A DNA stretch of 64,000 bases from CAXTPV01 sp965276715 (GTDB taxonomy: Bacteria > Pseudomonadota > Alphaproteobacteria > Acetobacterales > Acetobacteraceae): assembly GCA_965276715.1 (NCBI GenBank), contig OZ255622.1, forward strand, positions 1,178,001 to 1,242,000, read 5' to 3'. The notes below the pieces were generated by a model that was not told the DNA's origin, ran no database searches, and saw only the letters and a program-made list of their open reading frames with translations. Positions 8,966 through 17,157 of this stretch are shown piece after piece; within the stretch, counting starts at the first letter, position 1, and every line of letters starts with the position of its first letter. A program made the position numbers and the translations under genes.

Positions 8966-10123
8966 CTAGACCGGTCGCCATCCGTAACGATCGGCGAGAA
9001 ACCGATGCAGGTCGAACAAAGCCGTCTGGCCTGCCAGCACGGCGCTGACAGCTCCCACGCAGCCGGGCGCGGCCAAAGGACGCACGGCATGTTCGCTGCT
9101 TACGGCCTGCAGCGTCAGTGAGGCGCTGGCCTGATCGCAGGCGGCACGCCAGCGCGCGACGATGCCGGGGGGCGCGAGTTGCGGGAGCACCAGGGCCGCG
9201 TCGAGCTGGGCCGCGGCGGCACTCGCCCGGAAAGCGGGTGCGAGGAAACCACGCGGCGGATGGCCGAAGAGACGCTCGACGAGTTCGTCGAGCGTCTCCG
9301 CGTGCGCAATGGCCGGATCGCGCCCCCCTTCGCCGTCCGATCGTCCGAGCGCGAACAAGGGGGCGAAGCCCGCCGCCTGAAGACCCGCGAGACGAGACGG
9401 CACGTCGCGGCCGGAAAGCAGCATGGCATCGACCGTTCCGTCGCGCAGCGCCGCTTCCTTGTCGGCGTCGAGACGCAATGCCCCGATCGGCTCGGCCCTC
9501 AAGCGGAGCAGCTCGAGTCCCAGCAAGGCCGGCAACTCGCTGCCGGCGATGGACGAGACGGCCAGGCGGACGACGTCGCCGGTGCGCAAACGATCGAGCG
9601 GCTTGCGCCCGATCAGGACGGCCGGGGCGACGGCCGCGAGCGCCGGGATCCACAATCCCGCGTCGAAATGGACACGCGGATCGCCGGCGAGCCACGCCAG
9701 GGCAGCGGCGCCCGGGACCATCAGGGCGGTGGTGCCGTCCTGGCTGGCGCGTGCCTCGAATTCGTTGGCGGCGGTGACGCCGTCGAGGCCGCCGGTCGGA
9801 TCGAGGGCGACGCGCGCATCAGGACCGGTTCGTTTCGGACCGAGCAGCGCGGGGCCCAGCAACGGCGCGAGCAGGGCGGCGAATTCGCGCGCGGTGCCCC
9901 CCGGCGGACCGCCGACGAGAAGCGTCGCGTTGCTCGCCGATACCGCGGGCGGCCCGGACATGTCGAGGGAAGCGGCCGGGGTCACGTCGGCGACCTGAGG
10001 GGGCTTGGCATGCGCGGAGCGCGAGACCAGAAGTCCCGACACGATCAGACCGCAGGCGCGCCGGCGCGAGACCTCGCGGTCCGGCCCGTCGTCTCGATCG
10101 TCGGCCGCTCGGCTCATCGTCAT
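8966..10123 (-). CDS. TctC-like (Bug family) substrate-binding protein, probable Tat signal
   Basis: About 385 residues. S-R-R-R-A-C-G-L-I-V near the N-terminus followed by a hydrophobic stretch ending SAHA looks like a Tat or Sec signal. The mature region has the layout of tripartite tricarboxylate receptor proteins: VGGPPGGTAREFAALLAPLL near the start (family: PPGGxxD), a central AAALAW segment and a C-terminal helix region. TctA/TctB membrane partners are absent nearby, as is common for orphan Bug proteins. ATG 10123 is chosen; GTG 10141 and ATG 10117 are alternatives. It lies downstream of hemF on the same strand. Confidence 0.6.
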   Translation of the reverse strand: MTMSRAADDRDDGPDREVSRRRACGLIVSGLLVSRSAHAKPPQVADVTPAASLDMSGPPAVSASNATLLVGGPPGGTAREFAALLAPLLGPALLGPKRTGPDARVALDPTGGLDGVTAANEFEARASQDGTTALMVPGAAALAWLAGDPRVHFDAGLWIPALAAVAPAVLIGRKPLDRLRTGDVVRLAVSSIAGSELPALLGLELLRLRAEPIGALRLDADKEAALRDGTVDAMLLSGRDVPSRLAGLQAAGFAPLFALGRSDGEGGRDPAIAHAETLDELVERLFGHPPRGFLAPAFRASAAAAQLDAALVLPQLAPPGIVARWRAACDQASASLTLQAVSSEHAVRPLAAPGCVGAVSAVLAGQTALFDLHRFLADRYGWRPV

Positions 10124-10186
10124 GCGACGCGGTTCGAACACAGGCGAGCCATCGGCATGACGGCAGCCGTCGGGCCGATCAAGACG

Positions 10187-11056
10187 CTATGGCCATGATG
10201 CCATCGGAGGCAGACTCATCAGGATCGCCTCGATATTGCCGCCGGTCCGCAATCCGAACAGCGTGCCGCGATCATGCAGCAGGTTGAATTCCACGTAGCG
10301 GCCGCGTTTCGCGAGCTGCAGCGCCCGCTCCGCTTCCCCGTAGTCGCTCGAGAAGCGGCGCCGGACGATGGCGGGATAGGCGTCCAGGAATGCACTGCCG
10401 ACCTCGCGCGTGAAGGCGAAATCGGCGTCCGCGTCCCCGGTGTCGTGATGGTCGAAGAAAATCCCGCCCAGGCCTCGGCGCTCATTTCGGTGCGGCAGGA
10501 AGAAGTAGCGATCGCACCAGGCGGAAAAGCGATCGTAATAGGCGGGATCATGCGCGTCGCAGGCCTGGCGGAAACTCGCGTGGAACAGGGCCGCGTCCTC
10601 CGCCGCCTCGTGCGTGTCGGTCAGCATCGGCGTGATATCGCCGCCGCCGCCGAACCAGCCCTTGGTGGTCATCAGCAGGCGCGTGTTCATGTGCGCTGTC
10701 GGCGCCCAAGGATTGAGCGGATGGCCGACGAGGCTGATGCCCGAGGCCCAGAACCGTGGATCCTGCTCGGCTCCCGGGATCTGATCGGCGAACTCCGCCG
10801 AGAACGCGCCCGAGACGGTCGAGACGTTGACCCCGATCTTCTCGAACACCGCGCCGTCGCGGAGCACGGCGATGACGCCCCCGCCGCCGTCCGATCCATC
10901 CTCCGTCGGACGCGCCCATTGGTGACGCTCGAAACGCGCCCGAGACCCGGCTTCCGCCTCCAGCGTCTCGAAGGCGTCGCACAGGCGGTCGCGCAGCAAT
11001 TCGAACCAGGCGCGGGCCGGCTCGCGCAGGGCTTGATGGGGAATGGAGTCGGACAC
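10187..11056 (-). CDS. hemF: Oxygen-dependent coproporphyrinogen III oxidase
   Basis: A 289-residue HemF. Family marks include NTRLLMTTKGWFGGGGDITP, FFDHHDTGDAD and the C-terminal YVEFNLLHDRGTLFGLRTGG followed by ILMSLPP. It converts coproporphyrinogen III to protoporphyrinogen IX with O2 in the cytoplasm. It lies 60 bp downstream of the HemY-like gene on the same strand, so it continues a haem gene cluster. The start is GTG 11056; family length supports it. Confidence 0.95.
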   Translation of the reverse strand: MSDSIPHQALREPARAWFELLRDRLCDAFETLEAEAGSRARFERHQWARPTEDGSDGGGGVIAVLRDGAVFEKIGVNVSTVSGAFSAEFADQIPGAEQDPRFWASGISLVGHPLNPWAPTAHMNTRLLMTTKGWFGGGGDITPMLTDTHEAAEDAALFHASFRQACDAHDPAYYDRFSAWCDRYFFLPHRNERRGLGGIFFDHHDTGDADADFAFTREVGSAFLDAYPAIVRRRFSSDYGEAERALQLAKRGRYVEFNLLHDRGTLFGLRTGGNIEAILMSLPPMASWP

Positions 11057-11116
11057 GCGCGCACACTGCCCGGCTGATGGCTCGGCGGCAAGGAGAGGCC
11101 GGTCAGAGGGAAAGCA

Positions 11117-12442
11117 TCAGGGGGTCATCCGGCTTCCGGCACCGAGCAGCACCGGGCCGTCGGTCTGCGGCATCGTGACAAGAGCGGTCGAGGGACGCGT
11201 CATCCAGGCGAGACGGCCGGCGGCGGAACACGAGGGGCACACCGGCGACCATTCCACATGCTCGGTCGCGCAATTGGCGCAGCGCCAGGTCGGATCGGGA
11301 AGTGCGGCGGCGAGTGCCCGCAGTGCCTCGATATGGGCGCTCCGTCGTTCAGGTTCCGACAGGGAAGGATCGCGCTCGACGATATCGGCCAGGAGCACGA
11401 GCACGCGCCGCTGGTTGCCACCGATCAGGCGCGCGGCTTCGACATGGCGGCGTGCCTCGCCCACCATGCCGGCCTCCAGCGAGGTGCGGCCCATCAGAAG
11501 ATGCGCCTCGAACGTCTCGGTCTGCTTGGCGGTGAAGCTGGTCGCGATCTTGACCTTCTGCAGGGGGTCCGTCTGTTCGGCGAGCGCCGCCTCGGACAGC
11601 GTCGGGTGAGGGGCCAGCCGCCAGGTGTCGCGCAGCACCGTCAGCGCCCTGGTCTCGTTCCAATCCTGCCGGAGGCATCGCGCGTAGGCGAGTGCCGCCG
11701 GCGCAAGCGCGGGTGCGAGCTTGTGCGCCTGCTTGGCGAGCTTGAGCGCCCGTCCATGATCGGGCTCGGTGTTGGCGGCAACGGTTGCGAACGCGGCACG
11801 TTCGGCATCGTCGCGCGCAAGTGCGAGGGCCGCGCGCCAGTCCCCGGTCCGGGTTGCGAGTGCCAGGCGCTCGGTCTTGGCCCAGGCGGTGTCGGGCCGG
11901 GCCTTCTCGGCCCGTTCGACGAGCAGCCGGGCGCGGTCGTAGTCGCTGCGCTCGACGGAGAGCCGCACCAGCCCGCGCAGTCCGAGGAAGGCGGTGTCGG
12001 TCCGAGCCGCGAGCGCCTCGAAGCCGGCCTCGGCGTCCTCGATGCGGCCGTCGACGCGATCGGCTTCGGCCGCGATCAGCAAGGTCTGCGGCGTCACGCC
12101 GAGCAGGCGTCGCGCGCGCGTGGCCTCTCTGCGAGCATCGCCGGTCTCGCCGGCCGCAAGAGCCAGCAGGGCGGCGGTCAGCGCCCGGTCTCCGGCGCGG
12201 CGCCGCCGCCGCTCGGAACGGACGCCGAAGCGGCCCGGCAGACCGAGGATCGTCGCGATCGCACGGAGCACGACGTAGACGATGGCGAAGAAGGCGAGGA
12301 GCAGCGCGAGCGCGATGCTCGCGGGGGCATCGAAATGAAGCGTGCCGACATCGCCGCCGACGGAGCCGGGGATGGCGGCGATGCCGAAGGCGACCAGGAT
12401 GACGATCGCGGACGTCAGCAGGAAGACGAAGACGGACCGCAT
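11117..12442 (-). CDS. HemY-like membrane TPR protein with C-terminal zinc ribbon
   Basis: About 441 residues. Two N-terminal membrane segments (MRSVFVFLLTSAIVILVAFG and IALALLLAFFAIVYVVLRAI) match the HemY N-terminal domain, followed by alpha-helical TPR-like repeats. The tail holds C-A-N-C then C-P-S-C, a rubredoxin-type metal site also seen in LapB. HemY of this family is an inner-membrane protein coded with hemC/hemD; its biochemical role is unsettled and it is not the protoporphyrinogen oxidase of Bacillus. ATG 12442 shares one base with the upstream stop (TAATG). Confidence 0.85.
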   Translation of the reverse strand: MRSVFVFLLTSAIVILVAFGIAAIPGSVGGDVGTLHFDAPASIALALLLAFFAIVYVVLRAIATILGLPGRFGVRSERRRRRAGDRALTAALLALAAGETGDARREATRARRLLGVTPQTLLIAAEADRVDGRIEDAEAGFEALAARTDTAFLGLRGLVRLSVERSDYDRARLLVERAEKARPDTAWAKTERLALATRTGDWRAALALARDDAERAAFATVAANTEPDHGRALKLAKQAHKLAPALAPAALAYARCLRQDWNETRALTVLRDTWRLAPHPTLSEAALAEQTDPLQKVKIATSFTAKQTETFEAHLLMGRTSLEAGMVGEARRHVEAARLIGGNQRRVLVLLADIVERDPSLSEPERRSAHIEALRALAAALPDPTWRCANCATEHVEWSPVCPSCSAAGRLAWMTRPSTALVTMPQTDGPVLLGAGSRMTP

Positions 12443-13506
12443 TATTGATGCGCCATCATCGTTGCGAGGGCGGCGCGCGCGTCGACGAGGGAGGCGGCCT
12501 TGCTGCGCCACGGGTCCATCGTGTCCGCGGCCGGGCCGGACAGGGCGCCCAGGGTCGCGACCGCGCCGTCGAGGTCCCCCGCGGCAAGACGTTCCCGGGC
12601 GGCGGCCACGATGCCGGCGGCCGGATCGCCCACGAGCACGCGGCTGCCGTCTCGAACGGTGACGGCCGATTGCGCGCGGATCCAGATCCGCTTGAGGAAG
12701 CCCTGGCCGTCGGTGTCCGGTTCGCTCGCCTTCAGGGTGGCCTCGGCGGCCTCGGGAAAGGCCAGGATCAGGGACGCCTCGGTCGGTGGGGCCGCGTCGC
12801 TGAAACGCGCGAGCGCAGGGGGCGCATTGGGGACCGGACCGGTCGGCCGGCCGATGCTCAGCGCCACCGACGCGGCCTGCAGGCGCGCCAGACGCTCGGC
12901 GCTGCTGGCGAGCGAGGCGACCTGCCGGCCCGCTGCCCCTTCCTTGTCGAGCCGCGTCGCCAGCGCCTCGAGGCTGTTCGACAAGGTCGCGAGCTTGGCG
13001 GCCTGGGTGTCGAGAGCAGCCTGGTCGGCCTGACCGGCCTTCTGTGCGGCGGCGGCGAGCGCGGCGGCCTGCCCGGTTTCGCTGCGAGCCTGGTCGAGCG
13101 CCGACTTCAACTCATCGATCCGCGATTGGAGCGGACCGGGATCGAACGGCGGCGACGGGGGCGGTGGCGTGGGCCGGCGCTGGAGCTCGGCGATGGCGGC
13201 GTTCACGACGTCGAGCTTGCCGCCAAGGGAAGCAGCGGAGTCGGCGGCCTGGCTGGCGCGCGAGGATGCGGCTCCGGCCGCCGCATCGAGGTTGCTCAGA
13301 CGCTCGGCGAGCGTGGGCGGCAACGCGGGATGGGTCCAGACGACGGCCAAGGCCACCGCCTCGGCGAGTGCCACGACCAGCGCGATCCAGGCGACGAGCG
13401 ACGTCGTGCTTGGCGTCTCGACCCGCGGCGGAGCGGGCGGTGCTTCAGGCGGACGGGTTTCGTGTTCGATCGCCAGCACGTTCGGCTCGTCGGGATGGTC
13501 GCTCAT
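12442..13506 (-). CDS. Mitofilin/COG4223-type inner-membrane coiled-coil protein
   Basis: About 354 residues. A cytoplasmic acidic, proline-rich N-terminus is followed by one membrane helix (SLVAWIALVVALAEAVALAVV), a long Ala/Gln/Asp-rich coiled coil, and a C-terminal helical domain. This is the alphaproteobacterial mitofilin-like protein coded in haem operons, a relative of mitochondrial Mic60. Mic60-like proteins bend inner membranes. ATG 13506 overlaps the hemD stop by ATGA, and its stop overlaps the HemY-like start, so all are cotranslated. Confidence 0.8.
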   Translation of the reverse strand: MSDHPDEPNVLAIEHETRPPEAPPAPPRVETPSTTSLVAWIALVVALAEAVALAVVWTHPALPPTLAERLSNLDAAAGAASSRASQAADSAASLGGKLDVVNAAIAELQRRPTPPPPSPPFDPGPLQSRIDELKSALDQARSETGQAAALAAAAQKAGQADQAALDTQAAKLATLSNSLEALATRLDKEGAAGRQVASLASSAERLARLQAASVALSIGRPTGPVPNAPPALARFSDAAPPTEASLILAFPEAAEATLKASEPDTDGQGFLKRIWIRAQSAVTVRDGSRVLVGDPAAGIVAAARERLAAGDLDGAVATLGALSGPAADTMDPWRSKAASLVDARAALATMMAHQ

Positions 13507-14225
13507 AGCAGTGCCAGGACGTCCTCTGCGGTCGGGCGCAGTGCGACACGAACGCTTTGCCAGGGCAAGGCCGCGACCGGCCTCGCGGCGGCATCGCTGA
13601 TCGCGAGCGCGTCGATGCGGTGGAGACATGGGTGGAGCGGCGGCGCCAGCAGGCGGGCGAAGATGACGGCAGCCGAGGCGGACATGAACAGCACGGCGGC
13701 GAGCGTGCCGCCCTCGAGGGACGCCACCGCCGTCTGCGGCAGCGCCGGCACCGGGCGCTGCGCGTAGACCACGCGGCGGATCACCCGGAAGCCGGACCCG
13801 CGCAAGTCGGCGGCGAGCCTGATGGCCTGGCCCTCGCCGCAGACGAGGAGGAGCGGGCCCGCCTTCGGCTGGAGCCGGCTTCGGCAGAGCGCCACCAGGG
13901 AAGCGGCATCGCCGCCGGCGCTGCGGACCGAGCGGCCGCCCAGCGCGCGGGCGCGTGCGGCGGTGGCATCACCGACGGCGAGGATCTGCGGAACGAAGGC
14001 CGTATCGAGGGCGGCGAGCGCATGGGCGCTGGTGACGAGAGCAGCCTGGGGACGATCGATCGCGACGCGCGACAGCGGGCGCCGGTCGATGGCGAACAGG
14101 CTCGCGCGGACGGGCTCGAACCCTCGCTCGGTCAGGTGCGCACAGGTCTCCGAGAGGCCCGGCTCGGGACGGGTCACGAGGACGCCCGACAGTTGGGATC
14201 CGTGGCGGCCGGGGAACTCAGGCAA
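13503..14225 (-). CDS. hemD: Uroporphyrinogen-III synthase
   Basis: About 240 residues. It starts with the typical VLVTRPEPG block after a short leader and shows two alternating alpha/beta lobes with AVGDATAARAR and VLFMSASAAVIFARLL. It cyclises hydroxymethylbilane, the HemC product, to uroporphyrinogen III. The sequence is poorly conserved in the family, so position next to hemC is the strongest support. TTG 14225 overlaps the hemC stop by 8 bases; a start a few codons later cannot be excluded. Confidence 0.88.
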   Translation of the reverse strand: MPEFPGRHGSQLSGVLVTRPEPGLSETCAHLTERGFEPVRASLFAIDRRPLSRVAIDRPQAALVTSAHALAALDTAFVPQILAVGDATAARARALGGRSVRSAGGDAASLVALCRSRLQPKAGPLLLVCGEGQAIRLAADLRGSGFRVIRRVVYAQRPVPALPQTAVASLEGGTLAAVLFMSASAAVIFARLLAPPLHPCLHRIDALAISDAAARPVAALPWQSVRVALRPTAEDVLALL

Positions 14226-15249
14226 GCACGTCGGCTGGGCTGTCGGCCCTCAGGCTGGCGCCGAGTTCGACGCCCATGGCGTAGGCGTCGCCGGGCAGTC
14301 CGGTGATGCTGCGCTTGAGCACGAAGCTGCCGTCGGCACGTGCGACGAGGCCGGTCAGATGCATCCTGGGGGTGCCGTCCGGCCCCGGCGGCAGCAGGCG
14401 GGCATGGCCGCCGATCGGTGTCCGGCACGAGCCGTCGAGGCTGGCGAGCAGGGCCCGCTCGGCGGTCGAGACGGCGCGCGCCTCGTGGTCCTCGATCGCG
14501 CTGAGAAGCTCGCGCAGTTCGGTCTCCTCCTCGCGCACGGTGACGCCGACGATGCCCTGGCAGGCGGCCGGCACCATGGTCTCCGGGTCGAGCACGAGCG
14601 AGGCGTGATCCTCGAGCCCGAGCCGCTTGAGACCGGCCAACGCGAGCAGGCTCGCCGCGCATTCGCCGCGCGCGACCTTGGCGAGCCTGGTCTGGACGTT
14701 GCCCCGGATCACGGTGACGTCGAGGTCGGGCCGCGCGTGCAGCAACTGCGCCTGGCGCCGGACGGATGCGGTGCCGATCCGGGCGGCGCCGCGCAGGCAG
14801 GCATAGGGCTCGGCCGGGTCGGGATTGCCGCAGCCGGGGCCGAGGATGATGGCGTCACGGCAATCCTCGCGCCGCAGCGTGGCCGCCAGCACGATGCCGT
14901 CGGGCATGGAGGTTTCGAGATCCTTGAGGCTGTGGACGGCGAAGTCGATGCGGCCATCGAGCAGCGCCTCGTGGATTTCCTTGGCGAACAGACCCTTGCC
15001 GCCGATGTCGGCGAGCGGGCGATCCTGGACGCGGTCGCCGGTGGTCGACATCGCGTGCTCGTCGAAGGCGCCCATGTCGCGCAGCACGGGGCAGAACCGG
15101 CTGATCTGGGTGAGGAAGGCGCGGGTCTGGGCGAGTGCCAGTGGCGATTGCCGGGTGCCGACGCGCAAGGGAAGCATGCGCCGGCGCCTGGGCACCTGCA
15201 TCGAGCCCAGAGCCTTGAGGATCTCCGGGGAGGGAGGTGCGATCGCCAT
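14218..15249 (-). CDS. hemC: Hydroxymethylbilane synthase (porphobilinogen deaminase)
   Basis: A 343-residue HemC. LRVGTRQSPLALAQT lies at the start, then DVTVIRGNVQTRLAK, and the dipyrromethane-binding cysteine is in LDGSCRTPIGGHA. It joins four porphobilinogens into hydroxymethylbilane. It is the first gene of a minus-strand haem operon (hemC, hemD, mitofilin-like, HemY-like) with hemF just downstream, and is divergent from tsaD with only 52 bp between starts. Confidence 0.97.
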   Translation of the reverse strand: MAIAPPSPEILKALGSMQVPRRRRMLPLRVGTRQSPLALAQTRAFLTQISRFCPVLRDMGAFDEHAMSTTGDRVQDRPLADIGGKGLFAKEIHEALLDGRIDFAVHSLKDLETSMPDGIVLAATLRREDCRDAIILGPGCGNPDPAEPYACLRGAARIGTASVRRQAQLLHARPDLDVTVIRGNVQTRLAKVARGECAASLLALAGLKRLGLEDHASLVLDPETMVPAACQGIVGVTVREEETELRELLSAIEDHEARAVSTAERALLASLDGSCRTPIGGHARLLPPGPDGTPRMHLTGLVARADGSFVLKRSITGLPGDAYAMGVELGASLRADSPADVLA

Positions 15250-15301
15250 CAGGCTGTCCTATTACCCGCGCGTGGCGATGTGAAGATGGAGGCGCCACCG
15301 G

Positions 15302-16342
15302 ATGCCCGAGCGCGCGATCCTGGGACTCGAATCATCATGCGACGAAAGTGCCGCCGCGGTGCTGTCGCCGGACGGGACCGTGCTGGCCGAGCGCGTGGCG
15401 AGCCAGTCCGCCCATGCGCGCTTCGGTGGCGTGGTGCCGGAGATCGCGGCGCGCGCGCACCTGGCGACACTGCCCGGGCTGGCGCGCGCGGTGCTCGCCG
15501 AGGCCGGCCTCGGCGTGCGTGATTTGGGCGCGGTGGCGGCGACGGCCGGGCCCGGCCTGATCGGCGGATTGATCGTGGGTTCGTGCTTCGGGAAGGGACT
15601 CGCGATGGCAACCGGCGCACGGTTCGTGGCGGTCAATCACCTCGAGGCGCACGCGCTGACGGCGCGACTGCCGTCGGTCTCGCCACGGGGATGCGCGTTT
15701 CCCTATCTCCTGTTGCTGGTGTCGGGCGGCCACTGCCAGTGCCTCGTGGTGGACGGCGTCGGGCGATACCGCAAGCTGGGCGGCACGATCGACGACGCGG
15801 TCGGCGAGGCGTTCGACAAGGTGGCGAAGATGCTCGGCCTCGGCTGGCCGGGCGGTCCGCAGTTGGAACGATTGGCGGCGGGAGGCGACGCGCGCGCCGT
15901 GACGCTGCCGCGGCCGATGCTCGGACGGCCTGGCTGCGATTTCTCGTTCAGCGGGCTCAAGACCGCCGTGCGCCAGGTGGTGGCGCGCGAGGCCGAGCTC
16001 GACGGCGGGCGCGTGGCGGACATCGCCGCCTCGTTCCAGGCATCGGTCGCGGACGTGATGGCCGATCGCGTCGGCCACGCGCTCGCGATGTCCGACGTCG
16101 GCACGCTTGTTGTCGCGGGCGGGGTCGCGGCGAACGAACGGATCAGGATGCGGCTCGACGAGGTGGCGCGGAGCCGGGGGGTGTGCATGGTGGCGCCGCC
16201 TCCCCGGCTGTGCGGCGACAACGCGGTCATGGTGGCATGGGCGGGGATCGAGCGGCTGCGGGCGGGCCTCGCCCATGACGAACTCGGTGTGCCGGCGCGG
16301 CCTCGCTGGCCGCTTGACGACGCCTCGAAGGATGCGGGTTGA
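15302..16342 (+). CDS. tsaD: tRNA N6-adenosine threonylcarbamoyltransferase
   Basis: A 346-residue TsaD/Kae1 with ILGLESSCDESAAAV at the start, the metal-binding NHLEAH motif, LVSGGHCQ, and a C-terminal GDNAVMVAW block. It transfers threonylcarbamoyl to A37 of ANN-decoding tRNAs together with TsaB/TsaE. ATG 15302 follows GGAGGCGCC. The tsaD/hemC divergent pair is common in alphaproteobacteria. The last bases overlap the rlmJ start (TTGA). Confidence 0.97.
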   Translation: MPERAILGLESSCDESAAAVLSPDGTVLAERVASQSAHARFGGVVPEIAARAHLATLPGLARAVLAEAGLGVRDLGAVAATAGPGLIGGLIVGSCFGKGLAMATGARFVAVNHLEAHALTARLPSVSPRGCAFPYLLLLVSGGHCQCLVVDGVGRYRKLGGTIDDAVGEAFDKVAKMLGLGWPGGPQLERLAAGGDARAVTLPRPMLGRPGCDFSFSGLKTAVRQVVAREAELDGGRVADIAASFQASVADVMADRVGHALAMSDVGTLVVAGGVAANERIRMRLDEVARSRGVCMVAPPPRLCGDNAVMVAWAGIERLRAGLAHDELGVPARPRWPLDDASKDAG

Positions 16343-17157
16343 ACTACCGCCACGCCTTTCATGCCGGCAACTTCGCCGACTGCGTCAAGCACGCCATCCT
16401 GGTCGCGTGGTTGCGGCTGTTGCGGCGCAAGGAGACGCCGTTCGTGGTGCTCGACACGCATGCGGGAGCGGGGAGGTTTTCGCTCGCCTCCGACGCGGCG
16501 GGACGGACCGGCGAATGGCGCGGCGGAATCGGGCGGCTGCTCGAGGGCGAGGTTCCCGCGGCGCTGGCGGATTATGTCGGCGTCGTGCGGGGCGCGGGTT
16601 TCTATCCGGGGTCGCCCGCGATCGCGCAGGCGCTGCTCCGGCCTCAGGATGGGCTGATCGCCTGCGAGCTTCATCCCGAGGAATGCGCGCTGCTGCGGAC
16701 CGCGATGGCCGGGGACGGACGTTGCGCGGTCCACCAGCGCGACGGCTACGCGGCGATCGGGGCGCTGCTGCCGCCGCGCGCCGCGCGGCGCGGGATGGTG
16801 CTGATCGATCCGCCGTTCGAGGCGCCGGGCGAGTTCGAACGGATGGCCGGCGCGATTCGTTCGGCACGCGCGCGGTTCCCGGCAGGCGGGGTGATGGCCT
16901 GGTATCCGATCAAGGGCCGGGCGCCGGCGCGGATGTTCCACGCGGCGCTGGCGGGATTGCGGGACGTCGTGGCGTTCGAGTTCTGCCTGCGCGCGCCGCT
17001 TGCCCCGGACCGGCTCAATGGCTGCGGGCTGGTGGCCGTGGGCGCGCCGTTCGGGCTGGAGGACGCGGCCGCCGGCGTGCTCGCCGCACTGCTCGACCGG
17101 CTCGGCACCGGAGAGGAGGGCCAGGAGGTCCGGATGGTCCGGTTGGCCGGCGAGTGA
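16339..17157 (+). CDS. rlmJ: 23S rRNA (adenine2030-N6)-methyltransferase RlmJ family
   Basis: About 272 residues beginning NYRHAFHAGNFADCVKHAIL, the RlmJ signature. The SAM-binding core is present, with LIDPPFEAPGEFERM holding the N6-adenine MTase motif (DPPF). It would methylate A2030 of 23S rRNA. TTG 16339 is the start, overlapping the tsaD stop by 4 bases. Its own stop shares a base with the murJ ATG (TGATG). Confidence 0.92.
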   Translation: MNYRHAFHAGNFADCVKHAILVAWLRLLRRKETPFVVLDTHAGAGRFSLASDAAGRTGEWRGGIGRLLEGEVPAALADYVGVVRGAGFYPGSPAIAQALLRPQDGLIACELHPEECALLRTAMAGDGRCAVHQRDGYAAIGALLPPRAARRGMVLIDPPFEAPGEFERMAGAIRSARARFPAGGVMAWYPIKGRAPARMFHAALAGLRDVVAFEFCLRAPLAPDRLNGCGLVAVGAPFGLEDAAAGVLAALLDRLGTGEEGQEVRMVRLAGE

